From assembly GCF_018614525.1 (NCBI RefSeq), contig NZ_JAGGOL010000018.1, forward strand, positions 1 through 64,000: DNA of 64,000 nucleotides, written 5' to 3'. A program made the translations under genes and the position numbers. The notes under the pieces are model-generated. The model was given only the letters and a program-made list of their open reading frames with translations, ran no database searches and had not been told where the DNA came from. Origin of the DNA: Streptomyces sp. ISL-11 (GTDB lineage: Bacteria > Actinomycetota > Actinomycetes > Streptomycetales > Streptomycetaceae). Shown here piece by piece: positions 56,321 through 64,000 of the stretch; position 1 is the stretch's first letter; every line of letters starts with the position of its first letter.

Positions 56321-57163
56321 ATGCTCGGCACCGTGGAAAACCACTCGTTGTCTCGGACAGCCGCGTTCTTTGATCTGGACAAGACGGTCATTGCGAAGTC
56401 GAGCACGCTCACCTTCAGCAAGTCCTTCTACCAAGGCGGCCTGATCAACCGGCGAGCCGTCCTGCGTACCGCGTATGCGCAGTTCGTGTTCCTGGCGGGC
56501 GGAGCCGATCATGACCAGATGGAGCGGATGCGTGAGTATCTCTCCGCGCTCTGCCGGGGCTGGAATGTCCAACAGGTACGCGAGATCGTCGCGGAGACCC
56601 TGCACGAACTCATCGATCCGATCATTTACGACGAAGCCGCCTCTCTCATCGAAGCACACCACACCGCCGGACGCGACGTGGTGATCGTCAGTACGTCCGG
56701 CGCGGAGGTCGTCGAGCCCATCGGCGAACTCCTGGGAGCCGACCGCGTGGTCGCCACTCGCATGGTCGTCGAGGACGGCGCATTCACGGGCGAGGTCGAG
56801 TACTACGCCTACGGCCCGACGAAGGCCGAGGCCATCAGGGAGCTCGCCGCCTCCGAGGGATACGACCTGGCGCGCTGCTACGCCTACAGCGACTCGGCGA
56901 CGGACGTACCCATGCTGGAAGCCGTCGGGCACCCGCACGCGGTCAACCCCGACCGCGCGCTGCGCCGCGAGGCCCTCGCCCGCGACTGGCCGATCCTTTC
57001 CTTCGATCACCCGGTGCGGCTCAAGCAGCGGGTGCCCCTGTCCATGCCCTCACGCCCGGCGCTGGTCGCGGCCGCCGCGGTCGGCGCCGCCGCCGCGACC
57101 GCCGGCCTGGTCTGGTTCGCCAGCCGACGCCGTGAGCCGGCCGCCCGCATTGCCCGCTTTTGA
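56321..57163 (+). CDS. HAD-superfamily IB hydrolase (SerB-like) with C-terminal membrane anchor
   Basis: 280 residues. The HAD nucleophile motif FFDLDKTV gives Asp18 and Asp20. Motif II is VIVSTSGA, the Lys lies in YGPTKAEAI and motif III is YAYSDSATDVPML. This is the subfamily IB arrangement (phosphoserine phosphatase-like; some members act on phospholipid precursors). The C-terminus has one hydrophobic segment followed by Arg residues (VAAAAVGAAAATAGLVWFASRRR), so it is probably membrane-attached. The ATG at 56321 follows GGAGGG. The gap to 57419 contains nothing I can support. Confidence 0.88.
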   Translation: MLGTVENHSLSRTAAFFDLDKTVIAKSSTLTFSKSFYQGGLINRRAVLRTAYAQFVFLAGGADHDQMERMREYLSALCRGWNVQQVREIVAETLHELIDPIIYDEAASLIEAHHTAGRDVVIVSTSGAEVVEPIGELLGADRVVATRMVVEDGAFTGEVEYYAYGPTKAEAIRELAASEGYDLARCYAYSDSATDVPMLEAVGHPHAVNPDRALRREALARDWPILSFDHPVRLKQRVPLSMPSRPALVAAAAVGAAAATAGLVWFASRRREPAARIARF

Positions 57164-57419
57164 AGCCAAACGCAAAGAACTGCGGCTCAGCCTTCCACTT
57201 CGACTGACACAGGAGTAGAAAGGAATCAACGGCCCGCGAGACCAGGGACATCCGGGAGGATGCCCATCACGCACCAAGGCCCACGGACCGCGCATGAACG
57301 CCGGGCACCCACGCGACGCCGACCCGTCGATTACGGGCCAGCCGCACCAGGGACGGGCGAAGTCCCCGGCCTGATGGGCAAACATCGTGCACGCATGGTA
57401 ACCCGGCGAACATGCCAGC

Positions 57420-57447
57420 GGCGGTACCGGAATTGACCGGTACCGCC
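57420..57447 (-). terminator. Terminator of the Fic-like gene
   Basis: GGCGGTACCGG (57420-57430) pairs perfectly with CCGGTACCGCC (57437-57447), 63 bases beyond the leftward stop at 57511. Confidence 0.7.
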
Positions 57448-57510
57448 GCAACCCTGTGGGGGCCCTCTTCGTCCGCGGGCCGGGCCCAGCCCGGCCCGAA
57501 GCGAGCGGCG

Positions 57511-58332
57511 TCAGGCGGCTCCGCGCTGGAGCGCCTCGCACACGGCGGTGCTCTCGCGCACCCCCAGCTCCACCGCGCGGGCGCAGTGCGCGATCCACGC
57601 CGCGACCCCTTCCGGCGTTCCGGACGTGTATCCCTCCAGCGCCGCCGCGTAGGCCACCCGGCCGAGCTCGGCATGGCCGACCTCGGCGGGACAGATCGAC
57701 TTCGGGTCGAGCCCGCTGCCGATCAGGACGATTCGCTCGGCGGCCCGGGCGACCAGGCCGTTGCACGAGCCGAAGGGACGCAGCGCGAGCAGCTCGCCGT
57801 GCACGACGGCCGCCGTCACCAGCGCCGGCGCCTCGCTGCCCGCGATGAGGAGATCGGCCAGCCCTTCGAGCCGCCCGGCCACCTCCGCCGCGCCGGGCAA
57901 CGGCAGCTCGATCAGCGGCTCGTCCACGGGCTCGCCCGCCAGCCGCGGCCGCCCCACCGTCTCGTCCGGGCGGATCCCGCTCGCGGCGACCAGATGCAGT
58001 CTGGCCAGCACCCGCAGCGGCGACTGCCGCCACACGCTCAGCAGCTGCCCCGCCTCGGCGGTCAGCCGCAGCGCAGCTCCGACCGTCTGCGGCTCGCCGC
58101 CGACGGTGAAGTCGGTGCGGCGGCGCACCTCTTCGAGCGCCCAGTCGGCGCCGGACAGCGCCGCCGAGCCGCGTGCGCCACGCAGCGCGGCCTCGGAGGT
58201 GATCTCGTTGCTCCGGCGGCGCATCACCCGGTGGCCGTAGACCCGGTCCACCGCCTTGCGCACGGAGTCCACGGAGTCGGCGACGCCGGGCAGGGAGCCC
58301 AGGGCGGCGAGCGGATCGGCTGTCGTACTCAT
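57511..58332 (-). CDS. Fic-like domain protein with degenerate active site
   Basis: 273 residues from ATG 58332 (a GTG at 58350 in frame is an alternative). Helical Fic architecture: a central region with LVTAAVVHGELLALRPFGSCNGLVARAAERIVL aligns with the Fic motif HPFx(D/E)GNGRxxR. The catalytic His is Arg (LRPF) and the acidic residue and GNG are altered (GSCNG), so AMP transfer is unlikely. Actinobacterial relatives are often annotated as oxidoreductase or Fic protein without evidence. It is divergent from the ParA-like ATPase gene 101 bases away. Confidence 0.7.
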   Translation of the reverse strand: MSTTADPLAALGSLPGVADSVDSVRKAVDRVYGHRVMRRRSNEITSEAALRGARGSAALSGADWALEEVRRRTDFTVGGEPQTVGAALRLTAEAGQLLSVWRQSPLRVLARLHLVAASGIRPDETVGRPRLAGEPVDEPLIELPLPGAAEVAGRLEGLADLLIAGSEAPALVTAAVVHGELLALRPFGSCNGLVARAAERIVLIGSGLDPKSICPAEVGHAELGRVAYAAALEGYTSGTPEGVAAWIAHCARAVELGVRESTAVCEALQRGAA

Positions 58333-58433
58333 GGGTAAGACAGTACGCACTTCGGGTTCACACCCCTCGAAGGAGTGGTCTTCCTCACGCCGAGCTCTCG
58401 CTTTCCGCAGTCGCCACCCTACGCTTGGTGAAC

Positions 58434-59426
58434 ATGAAGATCGCTTTCGTAGGCAAAGGCGGCAGCGGTAAGACGACGCTGTCCTCCCTGTTCATCCGCC
58501 ATCTCGCCGCGGACCGCGTCCCCGTCGTCGCCGTGGACGCCGATATCAATCAGCACCTCGGCGCGGCGCTGGGGCTGGACGACGAGGAGGCCGCCGCGCT
58601 GCCCGCGATGGGAGCGCAGCTCCCCTTGATCAAGGACTACCTGCGCGGCTCCAACCCCCGCATCGCCTCCTCGGCGACCATGATCAAGACAACGCCACCG
58701 GGCGAGGGTTCCCAGCTGCTGCGGGTCGATGAGGACAACCCGGTCTACGCGGCGTGCGCCCGGACCGTCCCACTGGACGACGGCGACACGGTCCGCCTCA
58801 TGGCGACCGGGCCTTTCACCGATTCCGATCTCGGGGTCGCCTGCTACCACTCCAAGGTCGGCGCGGTCGAGCTGTGCCTCAATCACCTTGTCGACGGGCC
58901 GGGCGAGTATGTGGTGGTCGACATGACGGCGGGCAGCGACTCCTTCGCGTCCGGGATGTTCACCCGCTTCGACATGACGTTCCTGGTCGCCGAGCCCACA
59001 CGCAAGGGCGTCTCCGTCTACCGCCAGTACAAGGAGTACGCACGGGACTTCGGCGTCAGCCTGAAGGTCGTCGGCAACAAGGTGCAGGGTCCGGACGACC
59101 TGGACTTCCTGCGGGACGAGGTCGGGGACGACCTGCTGGTGACGGTCGGCCACTCCGACTGGGTGCGGGCCATGGAGAAGGGGCGGCCGCCGCGCTTCGG
59201 GCTGCTGGAGGAGTCCAACCGCGCGGCGCTGCGCACACTGCGGCAGGCGGCGGACCGCGCGTACGAGCGACGGGACTGGCAGCGCTACACCCGCCAGATG
59301 GTGCACTTCCACCTCAAGAACGCGGAGAGCTGGGGCAACGCCAAGACGGGCGCCGACCTCGCCGCCCAGGTGGACCCGGCCTTCGTCCTGGGCGAGGGGC
59401 TCGTCTCCGCGCCGCAGCCGGCCTGA
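58434..59426 (+). CDS. ParA/CooC-like ATP-binding protein
   Basis: 330 residues. Deviant Walker A KIAFVGKGGSGKTTLSSLF at the N-terminus, VVAVDADINQHLGAAL (Walker A'), and the hydrolysis loop VVDMTAGSDSFASGMF. CooC-like enzymes help insert metals, and other SIMIBI NTPases act in partitioning; the target is not evident. ATG 58434 gives the canonical MKIAF start; the in-frame TTG and GTG just upstream are less likely. Confidence 0.85.
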   Translation: MKIAFVGKGGSGKTTLSSLFIRHLAADRVPVVAVDADINQHLGAALGLDDEEAAALPAMGAQLPLIKDYLRGSNPRIASSATMIKTTPPGEGSQLLRVDEDNPVYAACARTVPLDDGDTVRLMATGPFTDSDLGVACYHSKVGAVELCLNHLVDGPGEYVVVDMTAGSDSFASGMFTRFDMTFLVAEPTRKGVSVYRQYKEYARDFGVSLKVVGNKVQGPDDLDFLRDEVGDDLLVTVGHSDWVRAMEKGRPPRFGLLEESNRAALRTLRQAADRAYERRDWQRYTRQMVHFHLKNAESWGNAKTGADLAAQVDPAFVLGEGLVSAPQPA

Positions 59427-59742
59427 TCACGTGGGCGGTGGGGAAACGTTCCCTGCCGCCCTCGGCTTTCGTACCTTGCGGCCACGTCCGTACGGACTTC
59501 ACCCACTTCGGAGGCCCTCCCGGGAAAGGGTGAAACCCGAGACGATAAGAATACGAATTCACCCATTCGAAGGAACCGCGCTTCCATTCGACCAGGCACC
59601 CTCCCATGGCCCTTTACTCTCCATTACGATTCATTTACCGAGAGTTGAGAAACCCGCCATCGCAGCCGCTCCCGCCGCTGCACGCCGTGACCCCGGCCGC
59701 CCCCTCCGCGGCCGCGCCGCCCCGACGAAGACGGGAACGACC
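59427..59742. promoter_or_regulatory. Upstream region of the SulP-carbonic anhydrase gene
   Basis: 316 bases with no credible gene. TTCACCCA(C)TTCG(G/A)AGG occurs twice, near 59498 and near 59558, in otherwise A/T-richer sequence. A possible direct-repeat operator or promoter. Confidence 0.35.
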
Positions 59743-61998
59743 ATGCAGCCTCAGCCGTCGCCGACGCGTCCCTTCGCACAGCCGCCCCCGACCTTGCGCC
59801 GGGATCTTTCCGCATCCCTCGTCATCTTCCTGATCGCCATCCCGCTCTCGCTGGGCATCGCCCTGGCCACCGGCGCACCGCTCCAGGCCGGTCTCGTGGC
59901 GGCGGCGGTGGGAGGCATCGTCGCGGGCCTGCTGGGCGGTGCGCCTCTCCAGGTCAGCGGTGCCGCGACAGGGCTCGTCGTCGTGACGGCCGAGCTGGTC
60001 CAGCGCTACGGCTGGCGGGCCACGTGCGCGATCACGGCGTTCGCCGGACTGGTGCAAGTCGCGCTCGGCGCGGCACGCGTGGCCCGTGTCGCGCTCGCCG
60101 TCAGCCCGGCCATCGTGCACGGGATGCTCGCCGGCATCGGCGCCACGATCGCGCTGGGGCAGTTGCATGTCGTCCTGGGCGACAGCCCCAACAGGTCCGC
60201 ATTGGCGAACCTCGCCGCTCTTCCCTCGGAGCTGGTGGACCTCCACCCGCCGGCCCTGCTGGTGGGCGCCGTCACGGTGGCCGTCCTGGCGGCCTGGCCG
60301 CGGCTGCCCGGACGCCCGGGGCGCTGGGCGCGGGCGGTGCCTGCGCCGCTGGCGGCCGTGGGCACCGCCACCGCGGCGAGCAGCGGATTGGCCGTGCCCC
60401 GTGTCTCCTTGCCCCACTGGGAGTTGCAGGCACTGCCGGCCCTTCCGGACGGACCGGTGCTCGGGGTGTGCGCGGCGGTCCTGACGGTCACGCTCGTGGC
60501 GAGCATGGAGTCGCTGTTGTCCGCCGTCGCGGTGGACCGGCTGCGGGCCGAGCGGCCGGACGGCCGGGGCGGCCCGGCCGAGCTGGACCGCGAGCTCGCC
60601 GGGCAGGGCGCGGCCAACCTGCTCTCCGGGCTGCTCGGCGGACTGCCGATCGCCGGCGGGGCGATCCGCGGCGCGGCGAACGTCGCGGCGGGCGCCGCCA
60701 CCCGCACATCCACTGTCCTGCACGGCGTATGGGTGCTGATCTGCGCGGGGCTCCTCGCGGGGGTCCTGGAGCTGATCCCGCTGGCCGCGCTGGCCGCCCT
60801 GGTCATGGTGGCCGGGGTGAAGATGGTCAGTTTCGCGCATATCAAGCATGTGCAGCGGCATCGCGAGTTCCCGATGTACGCGGCCACCCTGGGTGCCGTG
60901 GTGCTCTTCGGTGTGCTGGAAGGGCTGGCCGTCGGCATCGTGGTCACCGCCTTCCTCTCCTTGAGGCGGCTCACCCGCACCCGCATCACCACCGAGGCGC
61001 GGCAGGACTCCCATCTGGTCCGCGTCAGCGGCCAGTTGACGTTCCTGGCGGTGCCCCGGCTGAGCCGGGCGCTCACGCAGGTCCCCGAGGCGGCGACCGT
61101 CGTGGTCGAGCTGGGAGGGTCGTTCATGGACCACGCCGCGTACGACGCCCTGCAGTCGTGGACCGACGCGCATCGGGCGCGGGGTGGCTGGGTGACGGTC
61201 AGGGGGCGTGCCGGGCAGCCGATCGCCGAGCCGGCCAGCACGCACGCCTGCCGACCCTGGACGCCTTGGCGCAATCATCACTGCACCCGGCACACCGCGG
61301 CCGACGGCAGCCCGGGCGGCGAACAGCTCCTCGGTGGCGTCAGCGCGTTCCAGCGCAACACCGCCCCGCTCGTGCGGGAGGAGCTGGCTCGGCTCGCCCA
61401 GGAGGGCCAGCGCCCCACCCAGCTCTTCCTGACCTGCGCGGACTCCCGGCTGGTCACCAGCATGATCACCTCCAGCGGCCCGGGCGATCTGTTCACTGTG
61501 CGCAATGTCGGCAATCTGATGCCGCCGCCCGACAGCGACGCATCCTGTGACTCGGTCGCCGCCGCTGTGGAATACGCGGTGGAGGTGCTCAAGGTCGGCA
61601 GCATCACCGTGTGCGGCCATTCCGGGTGCGGGGCGATGCAGGCCCTGCTGAGCTCCCTGGACCAGGCGCCCGGCGCCCAGCAGACGCCGCTCACCCGCTG
61701 GCTGCGGCACGGCCGCCCGAGCCTGGCCCGCATGCACCGGATCGGCCGGCTCGGCCGCGGCGAGGTCGCGCTCACCGACCGGCCCGTCGCGGACGACATC
61801 GAACGGCTCGCCCTCGTCAATGTGATGCAGCAGCTCGACCACCTCATGGCACACCCCTGTGTGGCGCGCCGGGTGGCCGAGGGAACGCTTCAGCTCCAGG
61901 GGATGTACTTCCACGTGGCCGAGGCCCAGGCGTATGTGCTCGACAGACGTGCGCGTACCTTCACGGCCGTGCGCCCGGAAGTCCTCGACGCCGTCTGA
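59743..61998 (+). CDS. SulP family transporter fused to beta-carbonic anhydrase
   Basis: 751 residues. Residues about 20-410 are a SulP/SLC26 transporter with 10-12 transmembrane segments (LRRDLSASLVIFLIAIPLSLGIALATGAP, GLLGGLPIAGGAIRGAANVAAGA). A STAS-like part follows (VSGQLTFLAVPRLSRAL, VVELGGSFMDHAAYDAL). The C-terminal 210 residues are a beta-class carbonic anhydrase with zinc ligands in LTCADSRLV (Cys, then Asp-Arg pair) and CGHSGCGAM (His, Cys). The fusion probably couples bicarbonate uptake or export with CO2 hydration. ATG 59743 lies after GGGAACGACC; the ribosome site is weak. Confidence 0.92.
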   Translation: MQPQPSPTRPFAQPPPTLRRDLSASLVIFLIAIPLSLGIALATGAPLQAGLVAAAVGGIVAGLLGGAPLQVSGAATGLVVVTAELVQRYGWRATCAITAFAGLVQVALGAARVARVALAVSPAIVHGMLAGIGATIALGQLHVVLGDSPNRSALANLAALPSELVDLHPPALLVGAVTVAVLAAWPRLPGRPGRWARAVPAPLAAVGTATAASSGLAVPRVSLPHWELQALPALPDGPVLGVCAAVLTVTLVASMESLLSAVAVDRLRAERPDGRGGPAELDRELAGQGAANLLSGLLGGLPIAGGAIRGAANVAAGAATRTSTVLHGVWVLICAGLLAGVLELIPLAALAALVMVAGVKMVSFAHIKHVQRHREFPMYAATLGAVVLFGVLEGLAVGIVVTAFLSLRRLTRTRITTEARQDSHLVRVSGQLTFLAVPRLSRALTQVPEAATVVVELGGSFMDHAAYDALQSWTDAHRARGGWVTVRGRAGQPIAEPASTHACRPWTPWRNHHCTRHTAADGSPGGEQLLGGVSAFQRNTAPLVREELARLAQEGQRPTQLFLTCADSRLVTSMITSSGPGDLFTVRNVGNLMPPPDSDASCDSVAAAVEYAVEVLKVGSITVCGHSGCGAMQALLSSLDQAPGAQQTPLTRWLRHGRPSLARMHRIGRLGRGEVALTDRPVADDIERLALVNVMQQLDHLMAHPCVARRVAEGTLQLQGMYFHVAEAQAYVLDRRARTFTAVRPEVLDAV

Positions 61999-62149
61999 CC
62001 GGCTCGCCACCGGCACCCCGTCCCACCTCGCACAACGCTTCCCGTTACAGGTCTAAACCAATTTTTTCCGATAACCCTTGTCAGGGTGTGCCCCGGGCTG
62101 ATGAGCTATGGCCCGGGACACAACGGGCACCCTGGGAAAGGGAGATGTC

Positions 62150-64000
<1,851 letters not shown>

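Noticed and set aside
57164..57419. Small leftward ORFs between the HAD gene and the Fic-like gene
   Set aside because: No ribosome-binding site, atypical codon use and a location beyond the terminator at 57420-57447.
59635..62016. Leftward 793-codon ORF opposite the SulP-anhydrase gene
   Set aside because: Antisense shadow with no domain; the sense frame has complete transporter and anhydrase motifs.

Overview
The window is high-GC actinobacterial DNA, almost certainly a Streptomyces chromosome. Supporting points are strong G/C bias at third codon positions, many GTG/TTG starts, 4-base ATGA/GTGA overlaps, TTA codons confined to a few genes, and a bldG-type anti-anti-sigma gene. The block topA, tmk fusion, holB, hppA, bldG, helicase, tad genes and acs matches the core order I remember from S. 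coelicolor (around SCO3540-SCO3563); that comparison is from memory.

Left chromosomal arm (1-12.88 kb). A partial FAD/NAD(P)-binding protein fused to a TPR-like domain is divergent from an Rrf2 regulator. A metallophosphoesterase is translationally coupled to a phosphopantetheinyl transferase. Next come a decayed LuxR (LAL) regulator and a dispersed intergenic repeat. A tightly coupled ABC transporter / two-component operon follows, then a tiny membrane protein and a sigma-factor-like / sugar-transferase gene pair.

Mobile element (12,881-31,185). An actinomycete integrative and conjugative element (AICE) of about 18.3 kb sits in a tRNA-Thr(CGT) gene, bounded by a 46-bp direct repeat. From left to right it holds a three-gene cargo operon (HTH-TPR regulator, RibD-type reductase, RibD-type deaminase), a small GntR repressor, a GGDEF protein, several small spread/transfer proteins, a large Gly/Arg-rich protein with a duplicated C-terminal domain, an FtsK-like TraB DNA pump, ssb, a primase-polymerase, a DUF3631 ATPase, excisionase and tyrosine integrase. 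Candidate cis-sites are inverted iterons ending in a 22-bp perfect inverted repeat (replication origin), a repeat cluster just after traB (transfer locus), integrase arm repeats at both ends, and a 10-bp motif cluster spanning two small genes. At least seven of its ORFs contain TTA codons, so translation may depend on the bldA tRNA.

Right chromosomal arm (31.2-64 kb). A secreted alpha/beta hydrolase and a second copy of the dispersed repeat precede holB, an MFS-like/thymidylate kinase fusion, topA, a methyltransferase, a lipoprotein and a proton-pumping pyrophosphatase. Then come the bldG/anti-sigma pair, an MrfA-like helicase, a seven-gene tad pilus operon, a HAD phosphatase, a degenerate Fic-like protein, a ParA/CooC-like ATPase, a SulP transporter fused to carbonic anhydrase, and the start of acetyl-CoA synthetase, which runs off the window.
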